Position numbers and translations under genes: made by a program
Source of the DNA: Sphingobium algorifonticola
GTDB lineage: Bacteria; Pseudomonadota; Alphaproteobacteria; Sphingomonadales; Sphingomonadaceae
NCBI RefSeq assembly: GCF_004005485.1
Contig: NZ_RZUL01000004.1
Span: 186,001-250,000 of the forward strand
DNA length: 64,000 nt
Reading direction: 5' to 3'
In this document: positions 51,811 to 61,821 of the stretch, piece after piece
Position numbering within the stretch: the first letter of the stretch is position 1
How the letters are laid out: each line of letters starts with the position of its first letter
The notes under the pieces: generated by a model
What the model saw: only the letters and a program-made list of their open reading frames with translations
What the model was told of the DNA's origin: nothing
Databases searched by the model: none

Positions 51811-53166
51811 ATGGTGATCGATCGCCGAAGTTTCACGGTCGGGATGGCGACAACAGCGTTTGCAGGGCTCGCCGGATGCGCCCGGATGGGCGGCATGGCT
51901 GCGCGTTCGGCGGCGCCGTCAACCGCACTGGTGCCCGATCCTGCGGGGCTGCTCGATCTGCCGCAAGGCTATAGCTATCGCATCATTTCGCGCATGGGCG
52001 ACCGGATGGATGACGGCTATGTCGTGGGCGACCGCGCCGATGGCATGGGCTGCTTCCCTGGCGGCAACGGTCGCGTGATCCTGGTCCGCAATCATGAATT
52101 GCAAGCCCGCCATCATGACACCGGCCCGTTCGGCACCCGCGCGGTCCCGACCAGCTACGACCGGTCGGCCGACGGCCGCGCCTTGCCCGGCGGCACCTCG
52201 ACAATGATCTACGATCTGCGATCGGGCCGGGTAGAGGCGCAATACCAGAGCCTGGCAGGGACCATCCGCAATTGTGCGGGCGGCGTAACGCCCTGGGGAA
52301 GCTGGCTCACGTGCGAGGAAGATGTGACGCGCGCCGGGAGTGGCGTCAGCCGTGACCACGGCTGGGTCTTCGAAGTCCCCGCGGCGGCCGGGCGACTGGT
52401 CGATCCCGTGCCGCTCACCGCAATGGGCCGCTTCAACCATGAAGCTGCGGCGGTCGATCCCGCCACCGGCATCGTCTATCTGACCGAGGATCGCAGCGAT
52501 TCGCTGTTCTACCGTTTCCTGCCCGACAGGCCCGGCAGGCTGGCGGCAGGCGGGCGACTACAGGCGCTGGCGCTCGACGGTGTGGACGACAGCCGCAACT
52601 GGAGCGGCGCGGCGCTACCACGCGGTACATCCCTGCCCGCCCGCTGGATCGATCTGACGGGTGTCGACAGTGCGCAGGACGACTTGCGTCAGCGCGGACA
52701 CCGCGCGGGCGCGACCCTGTTTGCCAGAGGCGAAGGCGTGCATTTCGGCAATGGCGAAATCTATGTCTGCTGCACGTCGGGCGGTGCGGCAAAGCTCGGC
52801 CAGATATTCCGCTATCGGCCGAGCCGTGCGGAGGGCAAGCCGGGCGAGCGCGATGCACCAGGAAGCCTCCAGAACTTCGTCGAGTCGGATGATCCGGCTA
52901 TGTTCAACTTTGGCGACAATCTGACCGTAGCGCCCAATGGCGATCTGGTGGTGTGCGAAGATCAATATACCGACGTCGTCGACAATCACCTGCGCGGCGT
53001 GAGCAGGGACGGCACCCTCTACACCATTGCCCGATGCCGGTTGCAGACGGAACTGGCCGGTGCCTGCTTTTCTCCCGACGGGTCGGTGCTGTTCGTCAAT
53101 TTGTACAGCCCAGCGATGACGCTGGCGATCAGCGGACCATGGGCCGCGCCGCGCAGGACAGGCTGA
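51811..53166 (+). CDS. PhoX-family (DUF839) phosphatase, predicted Tat-exported lipoprotein
   Basis: 451 residues from the ATG at 51811, with GGAG upstream. The leader has DRRSFTVGMATTAFAGLAGC: a twin-arginine motif (RRSF) and a lipobox (LAGC) in one. The body fits the PhoX family: NHELQARH, TPWGSWLTCEEDV, GRFNHEAAAVDPATGIVYLTEDR, DNLTVAPNGDLVVCED. PhoX enzymes use calcium and iron to release phosphate from monoesters. It may work with the PafA-type enzyme at 726-2420, though the two genes lie 50 kb apart. No Pho-box-like repeat is visible upstream. Confidence 0.87.
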   Translation: MVIDRRSFTVGMATTAFAGLAGCARMGGMAARSAAPSTALVPDPAGLLDLPQGYSYRIISRMGDRMDDGYVVGDRADGMGCFPGGNGRVILVRNHELQARHHDTGPFGTRAVPTSYDRSADGRALPGGTSTMIYDLRSGRVEAQYQSLAGTIRNCAGGVTPWGSWLTCEEDVTRAGSGVSRDHGWVFEVPAAAGRLVDPVPLTAMGRFNHEAAAVDPATGIVYLTEDRSDSLFYRFLPDRPGRLAAGGRLQALALDGVDDSRNWSGAALPRGTSLPARWIDLTGVDSAQDDLRQRGHRAGATLFARGEGVHFGNGEIYVCCTSGGAAKLGQIFRYRPSRAEGKPGERDAPGSLQNFVESDDPAMFNFGDNLTVAPNGDLVVCEDQYTDVVDNHLRGVSRDGTLYTIARCRLQTELAGACFSPDGSVLFVNLYSPAMTLAISGPWAAPRRTG

Positions 53167-53330
53167 GGTCATCCGAAACGCACCGAACAGGCGCGGCGCC
53201 GGCAAAGTCCGCGCAGGCGCATCGCGGATTTCCATGCACGCGCCAAACACTCTTTACCCGCAGGCCGCAGCCGCCTAGTGGCATGCAAAGCGCATCCCGC
53301 CGTTGCTGCGCAGGCCCCCGGAGACCGGAT

Positions 53331-55598
53331 TTGGACGACGATTTTCGCCGCAGTGCGCTCGATTATCACCGGCATCCACGGCCCGGCAAGCTGGCGATCG
53401 AGGCGACCAAGCGGATGGCGACACAGCGTGATCTCGCCCTCGCCTACTCACCCGGCGTCGCCGCCCCGTGCGAGGAAATCGCCGCCGACCCGGACAAGGC
53501 GCTCGATTACACGGCGCGCGGCAATCTGGTTGCGGTGATTTCGAACGGCACGGCGGTTCTTGGCCTGGGCAACATCGGCGCGCTGGCAGGCAAGCCGGTG
53601 ATGGAAGGCAAGGCCGTCCTTTTCAAGAAATTCGCCGATATCGACGTGTTCGATCTGGAAATCGCCACCGAAGACCCGGACAAATTTGTCGAGGCCGTGG
53701 CGTTGCTGGAGCCGACGTTCGGTGGCATCAACCTTGAAGACATCAAGGCACCCGAATGTTTCGCGATCGAGCAACGCCTGCGCGCGCGGATGAACATCCC
53801 GGTCTTTCACGACGATCAGCATGGTACCGCGATCGTCGTTGCGGCGGCCGTGCGTAACGCGCTGCTTCTGCAGGGCAAGACGCTGAGTGAGGCGCGATTG
53901 GTGACATCGGGCGCGGGTGCGGCGGCGCTGGCCTGCGTCGATCTGCTCGTGTCCATGGGCCTGCGGCAGGACAATGTGACGCTGACCGACCGGGATGGCG
54001 TGATCTACGCAGGGCGGCAGGACGACATGCTGCCGAACATGGCCCGCTATGCGCGAAAGACGGACGCACGGCTTTTGCCGGACGTGCTGACCGGCGCAGA
54101 TATTTTTCTCGGCCTCTCCGCGCCACGCGTCCTGAAGCCGGAATGGCTGGCGATGATGGGACCAAAGCCGGTCATCTTCGCGCTCGCCAACCCCGAGCCG
54201 GAAATCCTGCCCGATGTGGCGAAAGCGCACCGGCCCGACGCGATCGTCGCGACCGGGCGGTCGGACTATCCCAATCAGGTCAACAATGTACTGTGCTTCC
54301 CCTATATTTTTCGTGGGGCGCTGGACGCGGGGGCGACCGAAATCAACGAAGCGATGAAGATCGCTGCGGCGGAAGCGATTGCCGATCTGGCGCGCCTGCC
54401 CGCTGACGAAAGCGTGCGGCAGGCCTATGGCGGCGCGGCGCTGCATTTCGGGCCAGACTATATCATCCCCACACCCTTCGATTCCCGCCTGATCCTGCGG
54501 ATTGCGCCTGCCGTCGCGGAAGCCGCGGCGCGAACCGGCGTCGCCCGCCGTCCGATCGCCGACATCGCGGGCTATGCCCGTGCGCTCGAACGCAGCAGTT
54601 GGCGGTCGGGGCAATTGATGCTGCCGGTGTTCGATGCCGCGCGACAGTCAGGCGCCCGCATCGCTTATGCCGAGGGTGAGGACGAACGGGTGCTGCGCGC
54701 GATCCAGACGGTGCTTGACGAGGGACTGGGCAAGCCGGTGATCGTCGCGCGTCGGCGGATCGTCGAACAGCGCATGGACGATCTGGGCCTGCGCTGGCGC
54801 CTGGATAGCGATGTGGAAATCGTCGATCCCGAAGTGCCCGGCGGCGTGCTGGCCGCGATGGTCGCCCCCTATCAGGCGCTGGTGACGCGACGCGGCATCG
54901 CGGCGGCGGAGGCCGAGCGCAACATCTATCGCCGCCCGGCCGTCACCGCGGCCATGCTGTTGCGCAGCGGGCATGTTGATGCCGCGCTAGTGGGCGGCAA
55001 TTCAGAATGGTGGAGCCAGGTACAGCTCATCCTGCCCGTCATCGAGCGGCAGCCGGGCATTCACCGGGTGTTTGCACTGACTGCCCTGATCCTGCCCGCG
55101 GGCGCGCTGTTCATTACGGACACGCACATGGTGCCCAATCCGAGCGCCGAGGAAATCGCCGAGATGACCGAACTGGCCGCAGCGGAAATCCGCCGGTTCG
55201 GGATAGAGCCGCAGGCGGCCCTGCTGTCGCACAGCAACTTCGGCGCATCCGGGACGACAAGCGCACGCAAGATGCGCGCTGCGCTCGAGCTGTTGCGGAG
55301 CCGGTCGCCCGATCTGGCCGTCGATGGCGAAATGCATGCCGACGCTGCCCTGTCCCCTGCCCTGCGCAACCGGCTGGTGCTCGATTCGCCGTTACGCGAC
55401 GCCGCCAATCTGCTGGTGATGCCGACGCTCGATGCGGCCAATATCACACTCACCACGCTGCATGCCGCGACCGAGGCGCTGGCCGTCGGCCCGATGCTGA
55501 CCGGCCTGTCGCAGCCTCTCCATGTGCTGGTGCCGACGGTCACTTCACGCGGCATCGTCAATCTTTCGGCAATCGCGGCCGCCGAAGCGCGGCGCTGA
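53331..55598 (+). CDS. maeB: NADP-dependent malic enzyme (MaeB type, with phosphotransacetylase-like domain)
   Basis: 755 residues from a TTG at 53331, chosen because GGAG lies seven bases upstream and the family start ([20 protein letters not shown]) follows. An ATG at 53283 would add 16 unusual residues. The malic-enzyme domain spans 1-430 ([67 protein letters not shown]). Residues 430-755 resemble a phosphotransacetylase ([28 protein letters not shown]) and serve a regulatory role in this family. It makes pyruvate and NADPH from malate. Confidence 0.95.
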   Translation: MDDDFRRSALDYHRHPRPGKLAIEATKRMATQRDLALAYSPGVAAPCEEIAADPDKALDYTARGNLVAVISNGTAVLGLGNIGALAGKPVMEGKAVLFKKFADIDVFDLEIATEDPDKFVEAVALLEPTFGGINLEDIKAPECFAIEQRLRARMNIPVFHDDQHGTAIVVAAAVRNALLLQGKTLSEARLVTSGAGAAALACVDLLVSMGLRQDNVTLTDRDGVIYAGRQDDMLPNMARYARKTDARLLPDVLTGADIFLGLSAPRVLKPEWLAMMGPKPVIFALANPEPEILPDVAKAHRPDAIVATGRSDYPNQVNNVLCFPYIFRGALDAGATEINEAMKIAAAEAIADLARLPADESVRQAYGGAALHFGPDYIIPTPFDSRLILRIAPAVAEAAARTGVARRPIADIAGYARALERSSWRSGQLMLPVFDAARQSGARIAYAEGEDERVLRAIQTVLDEGLGKPVIVARRRIVEQRMDDLGLRWRLDSDVEIVDPEVPGGVLAAMVAPYQALVTRRGIAAAEAERNIYRRPAVTAAMLLRSGHVDAALVGGNSEWWSQVQLILPVIERQPGIHRVFALTALILPAGALFITDTHMVPNPSAEEIAEMTELAAAEIRRFGIEPQAALLSHSNFGASGTTSARKMRAALELLRSRSPDLAVDGEMHADAALSPALRNRLVLDSPLRDAANLLVMPTLDAANITLTTLHAATEALAVGPMLTGLSQPLHVLVPTVTSRGIVNLSAIAAAEARR

Positions 55599-55718
55599 CT
55601 TGCCGTCGCTTGATGTCGGGCAGACGTTGCCGGATAAGAGCGATTGACGCGAAAGAGTGCCCGGCACCTTTGCCATGCATATGCCTTCTACACATCAGCC
55701 CCTCTTCGGCGAGCTTCC

Positions 55719-56870
55719 ATGCATTTTGACCGTTTCGATACAGCCGCATTCCTGCGCGACCACTGGCAGAAGGCACCGCTGCTCGTCCGCAATCCGTGGA
55801 CGACATGGGAAAACCCCGTCACGCCGGACGAGCTTGCGGGGCTGGCCTGCGAGGAGGATGTCGAGGCGCGGCTCATCATGCGGACGCCGCGCGCGTGGGC
55901 CGTGGAGCAGGGGCCGTTTTCCGAACGCCGGTTCGGGCGGCTTGGCAAGCAGCCTTCAACCCTGCTGGTCCAGGCTGTCGATCATCATGTGCCGGAGGTT
56001 GCGGCATTGATCGCGCCGTTCCGCTTCATCCCCGACTGGCGGATCGACGATGTGATGGTCAGCTATGCGACCGACGGTGGCGGCGTTGGTCCGCATTTTG
56101 ATCAGTATGACGTGTTTCTGGTGCAGGGGCTGGGCAAGCGCCGTTGGCAGGTCGGCCAGCACTGCAACCGGCACACCCCGCTGCTCGCGCACGACGATCT
56201 GCGCCTGCTTGCAGATTTCGAACCGGTTGAGGAATGGGTCCTGGAGCCGGGCGACATGCTCTATGTTCCCCCCGGCCTCGCGCATAACGGCATCGCCATC
56301 GGGGACGACTGCATGACGTACTCGATCGGCTTTCGCGCGCCGTCGCGCAGCGAACTGATCGCGCACTGGGCCGACGCCCTTCTCGACGAACTGAGCGATG
56401 ATGATCGCTATCGCGATCCCGACGACATGGTGCCGGGCAATCCGGGCGAGATATCGCAGCAGGCCATCGGGGCATTGCACGCCATGGTCACGCAGACGCT
56501 GCACGATCGTGATGCGTTCGCGCGGTGGTTCGGTCGCTACACCAGCACCCGCCGCTATCCCGATATCGACTGGAGCCCGGAAGAACCCGTCGATCTGGAC
56601 TGGTTGCATCGCATGGCGGGAAACGCACTGACTCTTTCGCGCAATGCCGCCAGCCGTTTTGCGTTTGTCGAACGCGCCGAGAACGGCGTGCTGTTTTTCG
56701 TCGATGGCGACTGTCACGAATGCCACGCCGAAGCCGCCGTGTTCGCGCGCAGCCTGTGCGCACAGACCAGCCTGCCGATCGAACCGCAGTGGTTGACGCT
56801 ACCGGCGGTGGCAACGCTGATTGCGGCGCTTTACAACGGGGGTGCCGTCACCTTCGGTTCGGACGACTGA
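55719..56870 (+). CDS. JmjC-type cupin, 50S ribosomal protein L16 arginine hydroxylase-like
   Basis: 383 residues from the ATG at 55719 ([25 protein letters not shown]). This opening is typical of YcfD/RoxA. Iron ligands are visible as H-x-D in [10 protein letters not shown] and His in [20 protein letters not shown] and [12 protein letters not shown] are further family features. The C-terminal winged-helix domain carries the usual loop before the end. These 2-oxoglutarate and Fe(II) oxygenases hydroxylate an arginine in ribosomal protein L16. The last 23 bp overlap the convergent pseudouridine synthase gene. Confidence 0.9.
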   Translation: MHFDRFDTAAFLRDHWQKAPLLVRNPWTTWENPVTPDELAGLACEEDVEARLIMRTPRAWAVEQGPFSERRFGRLGKQPSTLLVQAVDHHVPEVAALIAPFRFIPDWRIDDVMVSYATDGGGVGPHFDQYDVFLVQGLGKRRWQVGQHCNRHTPLLAHDDLRLLADFEPVEEWVLEPGDMLYVPPGLAHNGIAIGDDCMTYSIGFRAPSRSELIAHWADALLDELSDDDRYRDPDDMVPGNPGEISQQAIGALHAMVTQTLHDRDAFARWFGRYTSTRRYPDIDWSPEEPVDLDWLHRMAGNALTLSRNAASRFAFVERAENGVLFFVDGDCHECHAEAAVFARSLCAQTSLPIEPQWLTLPAVATLIAALYNGGAVTFGSDD

Positions 56871-57429
56871 CGCGCGCGGTATAACCGTCTGCGTCCTGCC
56901 ATTGGCCGGGCGCGATTCCCTCCAGCGTCCAGTCGCCCACGGCCCAGCGCACCAGCCGCAATGTCGGATAGCCAATCGCTGCGGTCATGCGGCGGACCTG
57001 ACGGTTGCGGCCTTCGCGGATCGTGAGGCGCAGCCAGCTGTCCGCGACGCTTTGCCGAACGCGGATCGGCGGATCGCGCGGCCACAGCGCCGGATCGGCG
57101 AGGGCATCGACCTGCGCCGGAAGCGTCGGCCCGTCTTTTAGGATGACGCCCCGTCGCAGCGCGTCCAGCGCCGCCGGATCGGGCACACCCTCCACCTGCA
57201 CCAGATAGGTTTTGGGCAGTTTGAAACGCGGGTCGGCAATCCGGGCCTGCAACTGTCCGTCATCGGTCAGCAGCAGCAGGCCCTCGCTGTCACGATCCAG
57301 CCGCCCTGCCGGATAAACGCCCGGAACCGGGATGAATTGGGCCAGCGTCGGTCGGGCGGGCACTGCGCCGTCGTCCGAAAACTGGCACAGTACGCCGTAG
57401 GGCTTGTTGAAAAGGATCAGGCGCGGCAT
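56848..57429 (-). CDS. RluE-type 23S rRNA pseudouridine synthase
   Basis: 193 residues from the ATG at 57429; a TTG one codon earlier is less likely. [16 protein letters not shown] opens the catalytic domain without an S4 domain, as in Rlu[20 protein letters not shown] contains the catalytic Asp, and [27 protein letters not shown] is the second conserved motif. RluE makes pseudouridine 2457 in 23S rRNA, but RluF-like specificity is also possible. The 3' end overlaps that of the cupin gene by 23 bp. Confidence 0.9.
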   Translation of the reverse strand: MPRLILFNKPYGVLCQFSDDGAVPARPTLAQFIPVPGVYPAGRLDRDSEGLLLLTDDGQLQARIADPRFKLPKTYLVQVEGVPDPAALDALRRGVILKDGPTLPAQVDALADPALWPRDPPIRVRQSVADSWLRLTIREGRNRQVRRMTAAIGYPTLRLVRWAVGDWTLEGIAPGQWQDADGYTARVSRPNRR

Positions 57430-57492
57430 CAACGGGCACTTTGAACGGGCATCCGTCGTCTTTCGCAGGTGCGCGCAACGTGCGCAATCCCG

Positions 57493-58938
57493 CTACAAGC
57501 CCAGCGTTGCCACATCCGCGCTGACGGCAACAAGATCGGCATGGGCCACCAATTGGCGATAGGCCGTATCCAACCTGCGCAGTGCCGCATCGGCCGCCGC
57601 TTCCTCGCGCAGGTTCACCAGAAAGAAATCGCTGGCCCCCATCTCGAACCGCCGCCGTTCGGCCTGGGCCATGTCCTGCGCCCGGGCCTGCTCGTCGGTA
57701 GCGAGCGTCAGCAGGCGGCCGGTAGCATCGACCGCGACGCCGATCGTGTCGATCTCCGCGATGATCTGCTCGCGCAGCGACTGCCCGCGCCGCATCGCTG
57801 CTTCGATTTCCGCTTGTGTCTGGACGATCCGTCCGCGCGCCGCACGGCGTTGCAGCGGCACGGTGAAGGTCAGGCCAACGCGCGTTTCGGTGCCCTCTCG
57901 CGATACGCCGCCCTCGCCTATTTCGCCGATGTCGCGGGATGCCTCCGCATTGAAATCCAGCCGGGGGAGCAGCGCGTTGCGATCCAGCGCCAGTCGCTCC
58001 CGCGCCACCTGCATGCGCAGGTCGATCGTCCGCAGATCCGGGCGGGCGGCCAGGCCCGCCTTGGGATCGGCCGGCAAGGGCAAGGGCGTCGGCAAGGCCG
58101 GCGGCAGGTGCGCGGGCGTGGGCACCATGGGCTGTCCGGCACTGTCTCGCCAATACAGCGACAGAGTGTTGGCGGCCGCGGCCAGCGCCTGCTCCGCCTG
58201 CACCACCAACGTCTGACGCCGCAGAATATTCTGCTGATTTTCAGTCAGGATGATGCGCGGCCGCAACCCGGCCGACACCTGCCGTTCCAGCCCCTTCTGC
58301 CGATCCTGCGCAAGGCCCAGCAGATCGCGAACGACGGAGAGGCGCTGGCCTGCCGCCACCCACTGATTATAGGCATCGAGCGCACGACGCTGCACACCGA
58401 TGGCGATCAGCAGACGATCGGCATCGGCAAGCGCGATATCGACGTCAGCCTGCGTCCGGTTGAAGCGACGCTCGTCGATCGCCCGATCGCGCAGCAGCGC
58501 GAGCACGACACCCGCCTTTATCTCGCCAAGCTGGTTGGTGTAGCTCTTGTCCTCATAGATCGGGAAGCGCCCGTCCGACACACGATAACCGCCGTAGACA
58601 TTGCCGCCGAGCTGTTCGAGCGGCCGCAGCACCTTGGTTTCGAGCGAACGCCCATCATAATAGCCGGACAGGCGCGTGTCGGCATCGGCGGAAAAAACCG
58701 TGTCGAAGGCACCTTCGGCGGACAGGCGCTTGCCCTGCGCGCCACGCACCCGCGCCAGTGCTTCCAATACCTGCGGCGCATGCTGGCGTGACGAAGCGAG
58801 AACATCCTCCAGCCGTAACGGGCCGGACGGCACGTCTGCTGCTGGCGGCGCGACCGGAAGTGGCGCGATGTCCTGCGCGAATGCCGTTCCAAGCGATGCC
58901 GCCAGGGCGCAGAGGACCGCAAATGCCCTATTTCGCAT
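57493..58938 (-). CDS. TolC-family outer-membrane efflux protein
   Basis: 481 residues with signal peptide MRNRAFAVLCALAASLGTAFA. Two repeats of long helices are seen (about residues 50-260 and 300-470), as in TolC. The start overlaps the HlyD-like gene by 11 bp. It would form the outer-membrane channel for the ABC/HlyD pair upstream. Usual TolC length is 430-490. No cargo protein gene is visible next to the operon. Confidence 0.88.
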   Translation of the reverse strand: MRNRAFAVLCALAASLGTAFAQDIAPLPVAPPAADVPSGPLRLEDVLASSRQHAPQVLEALARVRGAQGKRLSAEGAFDTVFSADADTRLSGYYDGRSLETKVLRPLEQLGGNVYGGYRVSDGRFPIYEDKSYTNQLGEIKAGVVLALLRDRAIDERRFNRTQADVDIALADADRLLIAIGVQRRALDAYNQWVAAGQRLSVVRDLLGLAQDRQKGLERQVSAGLRPRIILTENQQNILRRQTLVVQAEQALAAAANTLSLYWRDSAGQPMVPTPAHLPPALPTPLPLPADPKAGLAARPDLRTIDLRMQVARERLALDRNALLPRLDFNAEASRDIGEIGEGGVSREGTETRVGLTFTVPLQRRAARGRIVQTQAEIEAAMRRGQSLREQIIAEIDTIGVAVDATGRLLTLATDEQARAQDMAQAERRRFEMGASDFFLVNLREEAAADAALRRLDTAYRQLVAHADLVAVSADVATLGL

Positions 58939-59980
58939 CGGTCATGTTCATCGTCGCCGTATCGGCAGCGTCACCCGGCCGCTGGAACTGAAGCGGGAAG
59001 TCGTTGAGTTGCCGCCACAGCTCGAACCCGACGCTGACGGTATCCATCAGTACCCATCCCCGCACCTTGGCGCCAAGCCGCACATAGGGTTCGCGTGGCC
59101 AGGCGGGCCGGTCCGGTGCCGCCTCGACCAGGACGCGAAACAATCCATTGGTGGAAGCGGAAACGTCGATCGCCCGTACACGCCCGTCGAACATGCCCTG
59201 CGCGACCGATGGCCAACCGCTGAACTGGATAGCGGGCCAGCCCTCGAACTCCAGCCGCACCCGACGACCAGGACGGATCAGCGGCACGTCGCGGCCATCG
59301 ACATACAGCTCGACGACACGCTGCGATTCCTCGGGCGCGAAGGTCGCCACGACATCGCCTGCGCTGACCATCGTGGCATTGTCACCGCCCTGGATACGCA
59401 GGATGCGTCCGTCACGCGGCGCGCGGATCATCTGCACCGACTGGCGGTTGAGGCTGACGTCGATGCGCGTCCGATCGGCCCGTGCCTGCGCCACCTTCGC
59501 CTCGTAATCACTCACCTTGATCTGAGCGAGTTCATAGTCGCGACGTGGCGACAGGCCCTCGCGATAGAGCGACTGCATGCGGGCGACATCCATCTGTGCG
59601 ACGCGCATCGCCTGCTGCGCCGCCGCGATTTCCGCATCGGCCTGGGCGCGTTCGGCACGCAGGCGATCGAGCAGATTGGGGTCGTTGTCGCTGACGCGCG
59701 CAATCGGATCGCCACGCCGCACGATGCTGCCGTCGGTCACATACCATTGTTCGATCCGGCCGGGTACCAGCGCCGTGATATTCTGCACCCGATCACGCGG
59801 GTCGAGGGCAATGACTGCTCCGGCGCCCGGTGCGGTCTGCACCCAGGGCACGAGCAGCATGAAGAGGATGCTGCCAACGATACCCAGCATCAGCATCCAC
59901 GCAAGCACCCGCGTCACGCGCGGTGGCCGGATGCTCGCCAGTGTCTTGAAATGCGGCAAATGGTCAGAGCGGAAGGGCAT
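58928..59980 (-). CDS. HlyD-family membrane-fusion protein
   Basis: 350 residues from the ATG at 59980, with AGGAGG six bases upstream. One membrane segment near residues 25-50 (VLAWMLMLGIVGSILFMLLVPWV) is followed by a lipoyl-like strand (ITALVPGRIEQWYVTDGSIVRRGDPIARV). A coiled-coil hairpin comes next (LLDRLRAERAQADAEIAAAQQAMRVAQMDV), then the second lipoyl half (IRAPRDGRILRI) and a beta-barrel. It links the inner-membrane ABC protein to the TolC channel. Its start lies inside the ABC-gene end (17-bp overlap). Confidence 0.9.
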   Translation of the reverse strand: MPFRSDHLPHFKTLASIRPPRVTRVLAWMLMLGIVGSILFMLLVPWVQTAPGAGAVIALDPRDRVQNITALVPGRIEQWYVTDGSIVRRGDPIARVSDNDPNLLDRLRAERAQADAEIAAAQQAMRVAQMDVARMQSLYREGLSPRRDYELAQIKVSDYEAKVAQARADRTRIDVSLNRQSVQMIRAPRDGRILRIQGGDNATMVSAGDVVATFAPEESQRVVELYVDGRDVPLIRPGRRVRLEFEGWPAIQFSGWPSVAQGMFDGRVRAIDVSASTNGLFRVLVEAAPDRPAWPREPYVRLGAKVRGWVLMDTVSVGFELWRQLNDFPLQFQRPGDAADTATMNMTDAK

Positions 59981-61706
59981 CACTTGCCTCCTGATCGTCG
60001 GCAGGCCGGTCGCCACCCAGGCGGACACGGTCGAACTGCGCGCGGTCGGTCATGATCCGCTGGCTATCGCGCCCGAGCCAGAACCATCCGTCCAGCGAAA
60101 TGTCATGCGGACGGCCGGAGAAATACAGGATCGTTATCGGCTTGCCCGCCAGAGCGGCAAACACGGCCTGCATCCGATCGGCCGGCACCATGTCATACAG
60201 CGCGGAGAGCACCAGAATGCGCGGTTCGGCGAGCACGGCGCTGGCCAGTTTGAGCTGCATCATTTCCACCAATGTCAGCGGCCAGCCGGTAGAGGACAGC
60301 CGCGTATCCATGCCGTCGGCCAGCATCGCGATGCGTTGATCCAGGCCCACCAGCCGCAGGGCGTCCATTGTCTGCGTCGGCTCCTGCCCGGCGCAGGCAA
60401 GCGCCAGATAATCGCGGATGCTGCTTTCGACGATCGTCGGCCGGTCGAGCACGATCACGTCGCTGCGCAGTTGATAGGTATCGAGCGCCGTGATGTCCGC
60501 GCCGCCCAGCGTGATGATGCCACTGTCTGGCTTGATATGCCGTTTCAGCAGACCCGAGAGCAGGCGATCCATGCCCGGTGCCGCGCAGGCGACAAGGCGG
60601 CTGCCTGCCGGAATGCCAAAGGCAAGCTGCGCCTGTTCGTTGCCCAGCCGCACGCGCACCGACGACAAAGCCAGCGCGCCATGGACCGGCCGCGGCGGCT
60701 GTGCCTTGGGTTCGGGTATCTGTTCCTGCGGAATGGCAAGGATCTGCGACAGTTCCTCGACCCCGGCGACAAGATCATAAAAGCTGTCGAGATAGGGGCC
60801 AAGCTGCGCGGCACCGTAAAAGATGCTCGAAAGGATCAGTTCTGCGGCAACAAGCTGCCCGATGGACAACTGCCCCTGGATCACGAGCCAACCGCCCAGG
60901 GCCAGCAGCCCGGCGCTGGCAAAAGCATAGAGCATCAGCAGCGCGACACTCTGGGGAAAAGTACAGCGGAAATGGGCGGCATGGCCCTTCACATAGGCTG
61001 CGGTCACATCCTCAGAGCGATCCATGGCGAAATCCAGATGGCGGCTGGACTTGTAGAAACCGTTCGAACCGCCGACGCTTTCGAGCCAGTGCGCGGCTTC
61101 ATATTTTCGCTGGCTGAGCGCCACCGCGGTGCGCATCGCCCCGCGCGACCACAGGCGCCAGATCAGCCATACGGCGAATATGAAGCCCAGGTTGAACGCC
61201 AAAAAAAAGGGATGATAGAATGCGGTGACGATGAACCCGACGGTCGCCTGCAATATGATCGTGAAGCCGCCTATCAATAGCGAAGGTATCGCTTTCTGCA
61301 CGGTCATCACGTCGAAATAGCGGTTGAACAGGTCGCCGCGCCGCTCGTCGTGAAAGAACGGATTTTGTGCGTGGACCGCGCGCAATGTCGTTTCGGCGAC
61401 CAAACGGGCGAAGAAGCGGCGGCGGAACATCTCCATCAGATGCGTGCGAAATGCTCCCAGCAGCGCGGAGATCAGCAGCAGCACCAGCAGCACGGCGGCC
61501 AGAGTGAACAGAGGTGCAGGCAAAGCCGTGTTGGCAACCGAATTGATGAGCATCTGCACCGAAATCGGCGTTGCCAGCGACAGCAGGCCGATGCCGATGC
61601 CATAAACAACCATCAGCCGGAAAAAGGCACTGTCCGGACCCAGGATCGGTCCGGCCCAGCCGAAAAAGTCACGCAGTCGCACGTCGCCGGAGGATATGGC
61701 CATCAA
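59964..61706 (-). CDS. ABC-exporter-like membrane protein with a degenerate nucleotide-binding domain
   Basis: 580 residues. Residues 20-310 form a normal type-I exporter membrane domain (six segments, ERRGDLFNRYFDVMTVQKAIPSLL). The C-terminal third aligns with an ABC ATPase but has lost its motifs. The Walker A position (about 372-380) reads VACAAPGMDRLLSG, with no GKS/T. The signature position reads LTLVEMMQLKLA in place of LSGGQ. Walker B (about 495-505) reads ILVLSALYDM, without the Asp-Glu pair. The H-loop His is not in its place. No C39 peptidase domain is present. The operon with HlyD and TolC partners is intact, so the gene is unlikely to be a random wreck. Confidence 0.85.
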   Translation of the reverse strand: MMAISSGDVRLRDFFGWAGPILGPDSAFFRLMVVYGIGIGLLSLATPISVQMLINSVANTALPAPLFTLAAVLLVLLLISALLGAFRTHLMEMFRRRFFARLVAETTLRAVHAQNPFFHDERRGDLFNRYFDVMTVQKAIPSLLIGGFTIILQATVGFIVTAFYHPFFLAFNLGFIFAVWLIWRLWSRGAMRTAVALSQRKYEAAHWLESVGGSNGFYKSSRHLDFAMDRSEDVTAAYVKGHAAHFRCTFPQSVALLMLYAFASAGLLALGGWLVIQGQLSIGQLVAAELILSSIFYGAAQLGPYLDSFYDLVAGVEELSQILAIPQEQIPEPKAQPPRPVHGALALSSVRVRLGNEQAQLAFGIPAGSRLVACAAPGMDRLLSGLLKRHIKPDSGIITLGGADITALDTYQLRSDVIVLDRPTIVESSIRDYLALACAGQEPTQTMDALRLVGLDQRIAMLADGMDTRLSSTGWPLTLVEMMQLKLASAVLAEPRILVLSALYDMVPADRMQAVFAALAGKPITILYFSGRPHDISLDGWFWLGRDSQRIMTDRAQFDRVRLGGDRPADDQEASDALPL

Positions 61707-61780
61707 TCACCCACATAATGCGCATGATCCTGCGCAGGCCCCTGAATATAAAGCAATCACGATTGGTTCAAATCGGTAAT

Positions 61781-61821
61781 GCAACAATAATCGATAGGAT
61801 TTTCCTATCGATTATTGTTGC
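61781..61821 (-). terminator. Perfect 19-bp hairpin at the 3' end of the LysR gene
   Basis: Two perfect 19-bp arms (61781-61799 and 61803-61821) with a TTT loop overlap the LysR stop codon at 61812-61814. It is the most stable small palindrome in the window. There is no long T-run after it in the direction of the gene. It could serve as an mRNA 3' end or as a binding site in front of the ABC operon. Confidence 0.55.
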
